Source of the DNA: JAEZDC01 sp036676415
GTDB taxonomy: Bacteria > Bacteroidota > Bacteroidia > Chitinophagales > Chitinophagaceae
Length of the DNA: 64,000 nucleotides
Assembly (NCBI GenBank): GCA_036676415.1
Contig: JAKFCX010000015.1
Coordinates: 248,001 to 312,000, forward strand
Reading direction: 5' to 3'
A program made the position numbers and the translations under genes. Below the pieces are notes generated by a model. It was not told the origin of the DNA, made no database searches, and was given only the letters and a program-made list of their open reading frames with translations. Below, piece after piece: positions 35,701 through 43,478 of this stretch; positions within the stretch are counted from its first letter, which is position 1, and the number at the start of each line of letters is the position of its first letter.

Positions 35701-36056
35701 TTGCTCCATTGAAAGGATGGAATTATTATCGCATCAAACAGGTTGATCTTGATGGCAAGTTCATTTATAGCAATATCGCCGCAGTAAATTTTGCAAAAGA
35801 TAATTCACTGATGGTATTGTATCCTAATCCAACGAAGGATTTATTGAATATAGAATACACTTCAGCAAGAGCGGGTAAACTGGAACTGCAGGTGATAGAC
35901 AGTAAAGGTGCTGTGATGATGAAGCAAAACATGGCTGTTACAGCAGGAACAAATCTTGAAACGATCAATGTTTCCATGCTGAGCCAGGGAATGTATATTT
36001 TACGTTATCAGGATGCAAGTGGAAATATTTCATTTACAAAGTTCATTAAACAATAG
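32706..36056 (+). CDS. Secreted reprolysin-like metallopeptidase with T9SS type A sorting domain
   Basis: 1116 aa. Signal peptide MSKSLRRAVLMLLLSATGLTGLYAQ. The catalytic domain (~residues 215-440) has the metzincin motif VAHEMGHQFGGSHTF with HExxHxxGxxH, typical of reprolysin-type M12B-like peptidases of Bacteroidota. Then come Ig-like/Fn3-like beta domains (~440-1000) and a C-terminal T9SS type A domain (~1035-1116: VLYPNPTKDLLNIEY...LELQVIDSKGAV...SQGMYILRYQD...FIKQ). So it is cargo for type IX secretion, likely cleaved and attached or released outside the cell, acting on environmental proteins. No T9SS machinery genes are nearby. Confidence 0.93.
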   Translation: MSKSLRRAVLMLLLSATGLTGLYAQNNNFWQDVSASTFTKNESQKKVIVPTEFRSLKLNTQALLDALSAAPVEFTAAAQTNPLILSLPMPDGSMSRFSVVYSQTMDPALAAQFPNIKTFNGQGIDDPSASLKMDWTEFGFHAQVRSASADKTFYIDPYVQGETTQYISYFKKDLPVKKNLEAGVIEEQIENLSGLAQRTDAGFCFGSQLRTYRLAVACTGEYAVAVGATTVAQALSAITTTVNRVNGIFESELSIRLQLVGNNNLVVFTNATTDPFTGNNNANTLINESQTVIDANIGNGNYDIGHTFSTGAGGLAQSPAVCLSSGKARGVTGSNSPSGDGYDVDFVAHEMGHQFGGSHTFNAATGGCGGGNRSAANSVEPGSGITIMGYAGLCDDVGVTNDLANNSIPYFHAHSQNQILTYVTASAGATCGTPTNTGNAIPVVNAGADYVIPRSTPFMLTGSATDVNDNQVLTYSWEEIDNGGVSGSDWNSGNKPFFRSFAPNPHPYRSFPLLSSVVNNTTLIGEFLPASAQVLNFRLTARDNRSGGAGVCSDDMIVTVSGTAGPFQVTTQWGAETWTAGGTATISWDVASTNIAPINATNVSIAFSADGGLTFPYTILASTANDGTETITVPSIKTTKGRIMIKGVNNVFYNVNSANITINTPCAAEGATVSPATTVTAQYGTAPLNLNLTPQYTSNLSASGTLTSSTPTSNLHAYYTNSSACATFSNTTPYVTYPFSVSQNGTYTFTFTGTSGIVLHIYNNSYTPSSCTNFLGSNVAATTSGTSTSLAYQPLSVNLNTTGSYVLVVQYANSTLPATYNVSATSAPAGGVLLSGSGSYTNPGAGFSYSYVVVRNSTNLIVSIGTSDMTNSSTFPPGQYTVYGLSHASSISSLSSYVGQSLTNLLTQIQNNPTTFCASLSKNSILVNVTGTFPVQFTALRARKNGEKVNLDWGTVTEQNSSHFIVQRSANGTEFNAEIGRVAAAGNSTTLLNYRLDDIAPLKGWNYYRIKQVDLDGKFIYSNIAAVNFAKDNSLMVLYPNPTKDLLNIEYTSARAGKLELQVIDSKGAVMMKQNMAVTAGTNLETINVSMLSQGMYILRYQDASGNISFTKFIKQ

Positions 36057-36075
36057 TTTTCTTATCACCTACTAT

Positions 36076-36104
36076 AAAGCTGCTCTTAACGGGCAGCTTT
36101 TTTT
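36076..36104 (+). terminator. Rho-independent terminator after the metallopeptidase
   Basis: AAAGCTGC / GCAGCTTT stem with a 9-nt loop, then TTTT. Confidence 0.85.
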
Positions 36105-36133
36105 GTTGAGTAAAGCTCCAGCTGATGCAGTAA

Positions 36134-36153
36134 GTCCCGATAGCTATCGGGAC
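36134..36153. repeat. Perfect 20-bp palindrome, intergenic
   Basis: GTCCCGATAGCTATCGGGAC reads the same on both strands with no loop. It sits between the metallopeptidase terminator and pnuC. As a DNA cruciform or dyad binding site it could serve as a protein operator; the sequence CCCGATAGCTATCGGG is, from memory, frequent in Bacteroidota genomes, so a dispersed repeat element is the likelier explanation. Confidence 0.75.
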
Positions 36154-36203
36154 AACCGGTGTTGAATAAAGAACTGATGCCGGCAAATAATTATCTTCAC
36201 TCA

Positions 36204-36827
36204 ATGTCAGAAATTTGGCAACAGTTTGTTACCGGTTTGCAATTAACCACATGGTATGAATACCTTGCTGTTTTTGCAGGAATTTTAAGTGTATGGTATA
36301 GCCGGAAAGAGAATATTTTGGTTTACCCTGTTGGATTGATCAACACGATCATCTACATCTACATTAGTATAAAAGGTCACTTGCTTGGTGAAGCAAGCGT
36401 GAACTTATATTACACGGTGATGAGTTTTTATGGATGGATATTATGGAGTAAAAGAGATCAGCAACAACATCATGTAGTACGAATAACCTTCTCTAACAGA
36501 AAGTTTCTGTTACAACAGTTCCTGTTCTTTGCCGTGTTCTATGTTTCAATATTCTCGGCCCTTACTTATCTGAAACAAAATTTTGCAGAAGGAGCCATAC
36601 CCTGGGCTGATGCTTTTGCCAGTGCAACAGCTTTTACCGGTATGTGGCTGATGGCTAAGAAAAAAGTGGAAAGCTGGTATTGGTGGATTGCAACAAACAT
36701 TGCTTCTATACCATTGTACTTTGTAAAACAGTATGTGTTTACTAGTGTGTATTATCTTGTATTATTGATATTGGCATTTTACGGATTAGCTGAATGGAGC
36801 AGGAGAGCTAAGAAAAATATTGAATGA
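36204..36827 (+). CDS. pnuC: Nicotinamide riboside/mononucleotide transporter PnuC
   Basis: 207 aa from the ATG at 36204 (MSEIWQQFVTGLQLTTWYEYLAVFAGI), 7 membrane segments as in SWEET-fold PnuC. ILSVWYSRKENILVYPVGLINTIIYIYISIKGHLLGEASVNLYYTVMSFYGWILW is the core with the substrate-pocket WxxW/N motif. Upstream GTG (36159) and ATG (36177) starts are possible, but the chosen one matches family N-termini. It imports nicotinamide riboside, trapped by the downstream NadR kinase with which it overlaps by 4 bp (ATGA). Confidence 0.93.
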   Translation: MSEIWQQFVTGLQLTTWYEYLAVFAGILSVWYSRKENILVYPVGLINTIIYIYISIKGHLLGEASVNLYYTVMSFYGWILWSKRDQQQHHVVRITFSNRKFLLQQFLFFAVFYVSIFSALTYLKQNFAEGAIPWADAFASATAFTGMWLMAKKKVESWYWWIATNIASIPLYFVKQYVFTSVYYLVLLILAFYGLAEWSRRAKKNIE

Positions 36828-37342
36828 AGAAGATCGTTGTCATAGGACCGGAATCGACAGGCAAAAGCAGTTTATGTAAAGCTTTGGCGGAGCATTATGA
36901 TACTGCATGGTGTACTGAATATGCCAGGGAATATCTTGAATTACATGGCAAGGAATATTCCTTTGACGATCTGCTGAAAATTGCAAAAGGACAACTTGAT
37001 TTAGAAGACCAGTTAATAGCTAATGCAAAGAATGGATTGTATTTTATTGACACAAACTTGTATGTAATGCAGGTGTGGAGTGAATATGTTTTTGGAAAAT
37101 GCCATCAGTTCATCATTGATAATATCGTTGAAAGAAAATATGACCTGTATCTCCTTTGTAATGTTGATCTGCCCTGGAGCTATGATGAGCTCAGAGAATA
37201 TCCTGATGAGCAGCCAAGGAAAGAATTGTATCGCTACTATAAAGAGTTAATGATAAATCAATCTACACCATGGACAGACATTTCGGGTAATTACGATGAA
37301 CGTTTACAAAAAGCAATCGGAGCGGTAGATAAAATCAGTTAA
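36824..37342 (+). CDS. nadR: NadR-like nicotinamide riboside kinase / AAA ATPase
   Basis: 172 aa. Walker A VIGPESTGKSSLCKAL at residues ~6-21, and later FIDTNLYVMQVWSEYVFGKC and DYLLCNVDLPWSYDELREYPDEQPRKEL, which match the C-terminal ribosylnicotinamide kinase domain of NadR. It lacks the NadR repressor and adenylyltransferase domains, so it is a single-domain kinase. It phosphorylates nicotinamide riboside imported by PnuC. Four-base ATGA overlap with pnuC implies translational coupling; the end overlaps the mtgA end by 8 bp in opposite orientation. Confidence 0.9.
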   Translation: MKKIVVIGPESTGKSSLCKALAEHYDTAWCTEYAREYLELHGKEYSFDDLLKIAKGQLDLEDQLIANAKNGLYFIDTNLYVMQVWSEYVFGKCHQFIIDNIVERKYDLYLLCNVDLPWSYDELREYPDEQPRKELYRYYKELMINQSTPWTDISGNYDERLQKAIGAVDKIS

Positions 37343-38063
37343 TAATAGCCTGTACTTTTTTATCGCTTGCTATATTATTCATTTGTCTAAGCACAATTCC
37401 TCTCTTCCATTTAACCCAACGACTCATTGGAACAATCGTATACTTTTTTGGATTGGGTAAGCCTGCAATGATCGTTGCAGACTCTTCTCGTGTAAGATGT
37501 TTTGCTGACTTCTTATAATACTGTTGGGCAGCAGCTTCAATTCCAAAAATGCCTGGTCCCATTTCGATCGTATTGAGGTATACTTCAAGGATCCTTTCTT
37601 TACCCCAGATCAATTCTATCATCCATGTAAAATAAAATTCAGGAGCCTTGCGAATGTACCGGAGTATTCCACTGCCTTGCCATAGGAAAACATTTTTTGC
37701 AGTTTGCTGAGAAATAGTACTGGCGGCAGTACCTTTTATTCTTTTGCGTTTCTTCTTTGGATTATCATCCAGGCTCTTTTCCAATGCTACCCAATCAAAT
37801 CCATCGTGTACAGGAAAAAGCTGGTCTTCACTTGCAATAGCAGCGAGTTTTACGTGTTGCGATATTTCATTCCATGCAACATAATCTCTTTTTAAACCGT
37901 AACCTCCAATGTAGTTGGTGAGTTGTGTTGTAGTGAAGGGAGGCATCATCCATTTACATAGCACCAAATAAATGGTAGAAGTGATGAACATGATGATGAG
38001 CACCCTCAATGTCCATCTTAGAACTTTTCTGAAAACACTTTTCTTCTTTTTCTTAACTGCCAT
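37335..38063 (-). CDS. mtgA: Monofunctional biosynthetic peptidoglycan transglycosylase MtgA
   Basis: 242 aa. Short basic cytoplasmic N-terminus, one signal-anchor helix (~19-37), then a GT51 domain with the catalytic Glu motif ASEDQLFPVHDGFDW, the second motif GTAASTISQQTAKNVFL, and WGKERILEVYLNTIEMGPGIFGIEAAAQQYY. It polymerises lipid II into glycan strands at the inner membrane. No transpeptidase domain. LysE-type exporter is upstream on the same strand with a one-base overlap (38063), so the two are probably co-transcribed. Confidence 0.94.
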   Translation of the reverse strand: MAVKKKKKSVFRKVLRWTLRVLIIMFITSTIYLVLCKWMMPPFTTTQLTNYIGGYGLKRDYVAWNEISQHVKLAAIASEDQLFPVHDGFDWVALEKSLDDNPKKKRKRIKGTAASTISQQTAKNVFLWQGSGILRYIRKAPEFYFTWMIELIWGKERILEVYLNTIEMGPGIFGIEAAAQQYYKKSAKHLTREESATIIAGLPNPKKYTIVPMSRWVKWKRGIVLRQMNNIASDKKVQAIIN

Positions 38064-38701
38064 TAATGGTTAAGCTTTTCACCGTAAAACAAAGTTCCGA
38101 TGATTAGTGCAATACCAAAACCCACCAGTACCACTCCTGAAATTTTATTGATGATATGGATATTATGTGGGGTTAATTTCGACCTGAGCTTTCCTGCCAA
38201 TAGAACTTTTGCCACATCAGCCACTAAAACAAAGACCAGGCAGGTTGTAAACATTACAATTCTATATTGCGATCCGTATTCAAGTGCAGATGTAGCGATC
38301 ACCAGCCAGAAAGCAATTACACCGGGATTTAAGATATTCATAAAAAAACCGGAGATGAAAATCCGTAGCATGTCCCGTTTTCGCATCTTGATAATATGAG
38401 CACCTTCAGCATTGACTTTCACTTTCTTAAAAAAGAAAACATACACACCCAGGATGATTAACAATGTACTGCCACCTACGCCGATCTGTGTTTTGTATTC
38501 AATAAGGTCACTGAATAGTTCAGTAAAGATCTGGCTGATCAATACCAATGCAATATCGCTGGCACTTACACCTGCAACAAAAGCAAAACCACCTTTGTAG
38601 CCGTTGTTTACACTTTGTTTTATGATAGAAAAGATAACAGGGCCAACTGTAATACTCAGCATAAATCCTAAAGCAATTCCTTTCAGTAGGGCAGCGACCA
38701 T
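38063..38701 (-). CDS. LysE/RhtB family exporter
   Basis: 212 aa with six membrane helices. The N-terminal ALLKGIALGFMLSITVGPVIFSIIKQSVNNGYKGGFAFVAGVSASD contains the LysE family signature (GxxxG...GP...G). Members export amino acids or related small molecules; the substrate here is not known. Transcribed in the same direction as mtgA. A near-consensus -7 element (TATTTTTA) is seen about 20 nt upstream of the start. Confidence 0.88.
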   Translation of the reverse strand: MVAALLKGIALGFMLSITVGPVIFSIIKQSVNNGYKGGFAFVAGVSASDIALVLISQIFTELFSDLIEYKTQIGVGGSTLLIILGVYVFFFKKVKVNAEGAHIIKMRKRDMLRIFISGFFMNILNPGVIAFWLVIATSALEYGSQYRIVMFTTCLVFVLVADVAKVLLAGKLRSKLTPHNIHIINKISGVVLVGFGIALIIGTLFYGEKLNH

Positions 38702-38735
38702 TCAGCGTTTGTTATTCAATAAAAATAGGGTTTAG

Positions 38736-40262
38736 TTAAATAGGATCACCATTCAGGTATTTCTGCCAGTCTTCCAGCATCTTACCTTTTAAAACACGGG
38801 GAAACTTATGTTGACCACCGATCTTGCCTTTTGCTTTCATAAATCCCATGAAAGTTTCTTCCGGAAGTACATCAAGGAAAATATCTTTCAAAGCACTTTT
38901 TCTTTCTACGGCATAATCATCATTCAGTTCGCAAAGTTTTTCATCTATTTTCTTTCGCATCTCTTCTGTGTTTGCTTTTGCATCACAAGCCACATACCAA
39001 TGATGGGCAAAGAAACTGCCATGTGGCTTACCCACAACAGTGTATTCAGGAATCGACACATTCATTTCTTCACCAACAATCTTGATGGCTTTGTTCATGT
39101 TATCGACGCTCAGGTGTTCACCAACAAGGCTGAGAAAATGTTTAGTTCTGCCGGTGATGATGATCTCGTTTCTATCACGATCAACCAGACGAATGGTATC
39201 TCCAATCAGATATCTCCAAGCTCCTGCAGATGTGCTGAGCAATATTGCATAATCTTTGCCTTCCTCTATTTCGTCAATCAATAAAGCCTGGGGATTTTCT
39301 ACAAGTTCTCCATCATGGTCGAAATTTTTATCATCAAAAGGAACAAATTCAAAAAAGATGTGCTCATTCGTAACCAGCCTCATTCCTTTTGCATACTGCC
39401 TGTCCTGGTAAGCAATAAAACCTTCACTGGCTAAATAAGTTTCAATGTAGATCAACGGTTTGCCCAGCAGTTTTTCAAATCCTTTTTTATAAGGTTCAAA
39501 GCTTACACCACCATGAACAAAAAAAGCAAGGTTCGGCCAGATCTCATGAATGTTATTGAGCTTGTAACGTTGAATCACCATTTCCATGCACATCTGTATC
39601 CATGCAGGAACACCAACAACAAAACCAATATCCCAGTCCGGAGCCTTTTGTACGATCTCTTCTAATTTTTTATTCCAGTCTTTTTGTTTGGCAATTTTTT
39701 TCCCGGGTTTATAAAATGGCTGAAACCAGAAAGGCGCTTTTTTAGCAGTGATACCACTTAGGTCACCAGCATAAAAATCACCGGCTTTTTGAAGGTCTGT
39801 ACTTCCACCCAACATGAGCCAACCTTTTCCAATTGAATTGATCGGCAGGCCTTCATAATGTCTCAGGCTAAGCAGCTGCTTAATCATCACCATCTTATTT
39901 CCCGTTAAAAGATCATTGGTGATAGGAAGGTATTTACTGGAAGATTCACTGGTGCCACTGCTCAGTGCATAATATTTTATTTTACCTGGCCAGCAAACAT
40001 CAGGTGTGCCTTCAACACTTTTGTGCCACCAGCGTGCATATATTTTATTGTAGTTACAGGTAGGAATTAGTTGCTGAAATTTTTGGGCCGGATCTTCAGC
40101 CATCAGTATCTCATCAAACTTGTAAGCCTGGCCAAATTCGGTAAAGCGGGCTTTCCTCAATAATTTCTTAAGCACCTTCAATTGCTGCCGCTTCGGACTT
40201 TTCTGCGGAAGCCCAAGGGCTTTTGAAATTGAATCAGGAAGATTTATCTCGAAAATCGCCAT
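38736..40262 (-). CDS. GH3 auxin-responsive promoter family protein (acyl-adenylating)
   Basis: 508 aa. Matches the GH3 family: KYYALSSGTSESSSKYLPIT (ATP-binding GTSxGxxK-like motif), WLMLGGSTDLQ, and later IYIETYLASEGF and EEGKDYAILLSTSAGAWRYLIGDTIRLVDRDRNEIIITGRTKHFLSLVGEHLS with the conserved RYxIGD and LSxxGEH. Plant members adenylate acyl substrates and conjugate them to amino acids; bacterial substrates are not known. Cytoplasmic. Similar genes are typical of Bacteroidota. Stands alone between LysE and GT2. Confidence 0.9.
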   Translation of the reverse strand: MAIFEINLPDSISKALGLPQKSPKRQQLKVLKKLLRKARFTEFGQAYKFDEILMAEDPAQKFQQLIPTCNYNKIYARWWHKSVEGTPDVCWPGKIKYYALSSGTSESSSKYLPITNDLLTGNKMVMIKQLLSLRHYEGLPINSIGKGWLMLGGSTDLQKAGDFYAGDLSGITAKKAPFWFQPFYKPGKKIAKQKDWNKKLEEIVQKAPDWDIGFVVGVPAWIQMCMEMVIQRYKLNNIHEIWPNLAFFVHGGVSFEPYKKGFEKLLGKPLIYIETYLASEGFIAYQDRQYAKGMRLVTNEHIFFEFVPFDDKNFDHDGELVENPQALLIDEIEEGKDYAILLSTSAGAWRYLIGDTIRLVDRDRNEIIITGRTKHFLSLVGEHLSVDNMNKAIKIVGEEMNVSIPEYTVVGKPHGSFFAHHWYVACDAKANTEEMRKKIDEKLCELNDDYAVERKSALKDIFLDVLPEETFMGFMKAKGKIGGQHKFPRVLKGKMLEDWQKYLNGDPI

Positions 40263-40346
40263 AGATGTTATTGAGGCACGAAGCTAAGAAATCAACAGCA
40301 TAACTATACTAAATGTGAGGGGCCAGGCATTGGTAAGTTTTTATCT

Positions 40347-41585
40347 TTAAATGAACGAAGCTTCCGCTTTAGCATAAATTTTTCCGATAGAATTTTTTGA
40401 ACTGCTTCCAACTATGCTATTGCTGCCGGCATGATGAAAACCATAGCAATACTCATTGCCCATTTGTTGTATCAAATCGATGATCTTGCCAAGGCTGCAT
40501 GTGCCATAGATGAAAATGATCTCTTTTATATTATGTTGAACGCAAATTTCTTTGAGCTGATGAATTGATCCGAGTGAATCCTGTTGATCATTAGAATCAA
40601 TTGCCACTCTACCAGGCAATGTTGTTTTATTGAGGTGCTGATGGAAGTTCTGTTTACACTCATTGTATTCTGACAGAGTTCCAACAATCACTTTTCGCCT
40701 ATTGAACGTATGCTCATCTTTTCTATTTATGGTCACTGTAAGACTGAAACCACTGATCAATGCCCTTACTGCTATGCCTGTATTCAAAAACAAACGGAAG
40801 ATGCCAGACCCTTTTCCCTGGTAATGTTTGTTTACAAAAATGATCATGGCCTGGTAAAACATTTTTACATAGTTGAGTGATCCCTGTTTGGCACTTTCAC
40901 CTTTAAAATGAATAATGCTGCTTTCAGAAAAATACCAGTTCTCGAAGCCAGCCTGTTTACTGCGATAACTCAGGTCTATATCTTCTCCATACATAAAAAA
41001 AGCCTCGTCAAACCCACCGATCTGTTCTAGTACCGATTGTTTGAACATCATAAAAGCACCTGCCAAAACATCTACTTTGTGATTTTGATGTTCGTCGAGA
41101 TGTCCTAAAGCGTATTTATTAAAAACGGATGACTTCGGAAAAAGAGCGGATAAGCCGGTTAGTTTATAAAAAGCCGTGGCAGTATTTGGAAAAGATCGTT
41201 TGCTTTCCGGTAAGAATTTGCCTGTTCCATCCAGCATTCTTATTCCCAGTGCACCGGCTTTAGGCTGACTTTCAAGGAAGCGAACACATTTAACAAAACA
41301 ATCTTCCGTAACAAGAGTGTCAGGATTGAGGAACAGGATGAATTCACCTTTTGCTGATTGTAGTCCAAGATTATTTGCCCTGCCAAAGCCCAGGTTTTCG
41401 CTGCTTTTGATAAAACGGACAGAGGGGAAAATCGGTTGCAGGTATTCCAGGCTTCCATCGGTAGAGTTATTATCAATTACCATCACTTCGGACTCTATTG
41501 AATCAATAGCCTGTAAAACAGAATGAAGACATTGCTCCAAAAAGTGCTTTACATTGTAATTGACTATGATAACCGACAGCTTCAT
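40347..41585 (-). CDS. Glycosyltransferase family 2 with C-terminal CoA-binding-like Rossmann extension
   Basis: 412 aa. Residues ~1-240 are a GT2 domain of the rhamnosyl/WbbL type: LSVIIVNYNVKHFLEQCL, VMVIDNNSTDGSLEYL, FILFLNPDTLV (DxD-equivalent D-P-D), and FFMYGEDIDLSYR (the ED acid motif). A hydrophobic stretch follows near 260-280. The last ~125 residues (VIVGTLSEYNECKQNF...DQQDSLGSIHQLKEICVQHNIKEIIFIYGTCSLGKIIDL...) look like the CoA_binding_3-type domain of polyprenyl glycosylphosphotransferases. The fusion is unusual. Probable role in surface polysaccharide assembly; donor and acceptor unknown. Confidence 0.85.
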   Translation of the reverse strand: MKLSVIIVNYNVKHFLEQCLHSVLQAIDSIESEVMVIDNNSTDGSLEYLQPIFPSVRFIKSSENLGFGRANNLGLQSAKGEFILFLNPDTLVTEDCFVKCVRFLESQPKAGALGIRMLDGTGKFLPESKRSFPNTATAFYKLTGLSALFPKSSVFNKYALGHLDEHQNHKVDVLAGAFMMFKQSVLEQIGGFDEAFFMYGEDIDLSYRSKQAGFENWYFSESSIIHFKGESAKQGSLNYVKMFYQAMIIFVNKHYQGKGSGIFRLFLNTGIAVRALISGFSLTVTINRKDEHTFNRRKVIVGTLSEYNECKQNFHQHLNKTTLPGRVAIDSNDQQDSLGSIHQLKEICVQHNIKEIIFIYGTCSLGKIIDLIQQMGNEYCYGFHHAGSNSIVGSSSKNSIGKIYAKAEASFI

Positions 41586-41641
41586 CTACAGCTTCAAAGT
41601 AAAGCATTCATCGGGAAACAACATTAGCAGGAAGCTTTTCC

Positions 41642-41649
41642 TATTTTTG
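41642..41649 (+). promoter_or_regulatory. Bacteroidota -7 promoter element for the inositol monophosphatase operon
   Basis: TATTTTTG ends 4 nt before the ATG at 41654, so the transcript would be leaderless. Confidence 0.5.
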
Positions 41650-41653
41650 TCTG

Positions 41654-42433
41654 ATGCTGAAATCCACTTTACTCCGAGCGACAGAAACGGCCGGCCAGGT
41701 ACTAAAACAATATTTCAACGGGTCTTTTATTGTGAGTAACAAGGAAGGGATCAATAATCTTGTTACAGAAGTAGATCATAAAAGTGAAGAGGTGATCTTT
41801 AGTATCATCAGGCAGGAGTTTCCGGATCATCATATTTTGAGTGAAGAATCAGGTGACCTTATCCAGGATTCTAATTATAAATGGATCATCGATCCGATAG
41901 ACGGAACCGTAAATTATGCCAATGGTATTCCTATTTGTTGTGTAAGTATCGGGGTTGAGAAAGATGGAAAAATGATTTTGGGAGCAGTGTACAACCCATT
42001 TATCAATGAAATGTTTGTAGCCGAAAAGGGACAAGGTGCAACGTTAAATAATCAAACAATCAAAGTAAGCGAACAAAGCTCTTTGATAAAAAGCTGTTTG
42101 GTTACAGGATTCCCTTATACCTACCTGGATATGGTGAATGGTCCACTGCAGGTATTTGAAAAATTTATCAGGAAAGGAATTCCGGTAAGAAGATTGGGCA
42201 GTGCTGCAATTGATCTGTGCTGGGTAGCTGCAGGAAGATTTGATGGTTTTTATGAACACAAATTGAGTGCATGGGATAGTGCAGCAGGATTTTTAATTGT
42301 AGAAGAAGCAGGTGGTAAAGTGACCCAGCTGAATGGTGATTATTATAATCCATACCAGCCAGGGATTATTGCATCGAATGGGAAAATACATGAGGCATTA
42401 ATGAATGTTGTAAACGGAGGAAACATTGAGTAA
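41654..42433 (+). CDS. Inositol monophosphatase family protein
   Basis: 259 aa. Metal-binding motifs: DHKSEEVIFSIIRQEFPDHHILSEESG (E-E), IIDPIDGTVNYANGIP (DPIDGT) and LSAWDSAAGFLIVEEAGGKV (WD-AAG), the complete Mg-dependent set of the family. Enzymes of this fold dephosphorylate myo-inositol-1-phosphate, histidinol phosphate or 3'-phosphoadenosine phosphates; the exact substrate cannot be called. Overlaps the thiL start by one base (TAATG), so it heads a co-transcribed unit of IMPase, thiL and an S41 peptidase. Confidence 0.93.
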   Translation: MLKSTLLRATETAGQVLKQYFNGSFIVSNKEGINNLVTEVDHKSEEVIFSIIRQEFPDHHILSEESGDLIQDSNYKWIIDPIDGTVNYANGIPICCVSIGVEKDGKMILGAVYNPFINEMFVAEKGQGATLNNQTIKVSEQSSLIKSCLVTGFPYTYLDMVNGPLQVFEKFIRKGIPVRRLGSAAIDLCWVAAGRFDGFYEHKLSAWDSAAGFLIVEEAGGKVTQLNGDYYNPYQPGIIASNGKIHEALMNVVNGGNIE

Positions 42434-43464
42434 TGGAAAGCAGAACTGAAATAGCAAGTTTAGGAGAATTTGGTTTGATCGAACATCTCACCAGGAATTT
42501 TGAAATTCAAAATGCATCTACCATTGTTTCGGTTGGAGATGATGCTGCAGTGATCGATCATTTTGGAAAACAAACAGTGGTTACCACCGATCTGTTATTA
42601 GAAGGTGTTCATTTTGACCTGATGTATACTCCTTTAAAACATCTCGGCTATAAGGCTGTCGTAGTTAATGTGAGTGATATATATGCCATGAATGCTATTC
42701 CAACTCATATTACCATGAGTATCGGCATCAGCAATAAATTTTCTGTAGAAGCTTTGAATGAATTTTATGAAGGAGTTTACCTGGCTTGTGAGAAATACAA
42801 CGTTGACCTCATAGGAGGTGATACATCATCTTCAAAAAAAGGATTTGTAATATCGGTAACAGCTATTGGCGAAGTGGCTCCAAATAAATTCATTAAAAGA
42901 AACACTGCTCAAAAAGGAGATCTCATTTGTGTGACTGGTGATCTTGGTGCAGCATTTTTAGGCTTGACAATTCTTGAAAGAGAAAAAAAGATCTACCTCG
43001 AAAATCCACAGGTACAGCCTGATCTTGAACAGGAAGATTATATCGTTGGCAGAATTCTAAAACCCGAAGCAAGGAAAGACATCATCCAGTTTTTCGAGGA
43101 AAACAATATTGTACCTACATCTATGATGGATGTAAGTGATGGCCTCAGCAGTGAAGCACTTCACATCTGCAAACAAAGTAATCTGGGATGCAGGATATAT
43201 GAAGAAAAGCTTCCGATCAACGAGCAAGCCAGAAATGCAGCATTCAAATTCGGTCTCGACCCAACCGTTTGTGCCCTTAATGGAGGTGAAGATTATGAAC
43301 TGATCTTTACACTCAGGCAGGAAGACCATAATAAGATCACTTTGAATGAAGAGATCAGTGTAATTGGTTATATGACCGAAATTTCCGAAGGCAGTAAGAT
43401 CATCACCAAAGCTGGCAATACATTTGATATAACTGCACAGGGCTGGAACGCTTTTGCTCAATAA
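42433..43464 (+). CDS. thiL: Thiamine-monophosphate kinase ThiL
   Basis: 343 aa. Starts in the stop codon of the preceding gene. Signatures: VSVGDDAAVIDHFGKQTVVTTDLLLEGVHFDL, VVNVSDIYAMNAIPTHITMSIGI, DLIGGDTSSSKKGFVISVTAIGEV, and MDVSDGLSSEALHICKQSNLGCRIYEEKLP, all diagnostic of ThiL. The enzyme makes thiamine pyrophosphate in the last step of the pathway. No other thi genes and no TPP riboswitch were seen in the window. The S41 peptidase follows 14 bp downstream. Confidence 0.95.
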   Translation: MESRTEIASLGEFGLIEHLTRNFEIQNASTIVSVGDDAAVIDHFGKQTVVTTDLLLEGVHFDLMYTPLKHLGYKAVVVNVSDIYAMNAIPTHITMSIGISNKFSVEALNEFYEGVYLACEKYNVDLIGGDTSSSKKGFVISVTAIGEVAPNKFIKRNTAQKGDLICVTGDLGAAFLGLTILEREKKIYLENPQVQPDLEQEDYIVGRILKPEARKDIIQFFEENNIVPTSMMDVSDGLSSEALHICKQSNLGCRIYEEKLPINEQARNAAFKFGLDPTVCALNGGEDYELIFTLRQEDHNKITLNEEISVIGYMTEISEGSKIITKAGNTFDITAQGWNAFAQ

Positions 43465-43478
43465 TAAGCATCACTGAC

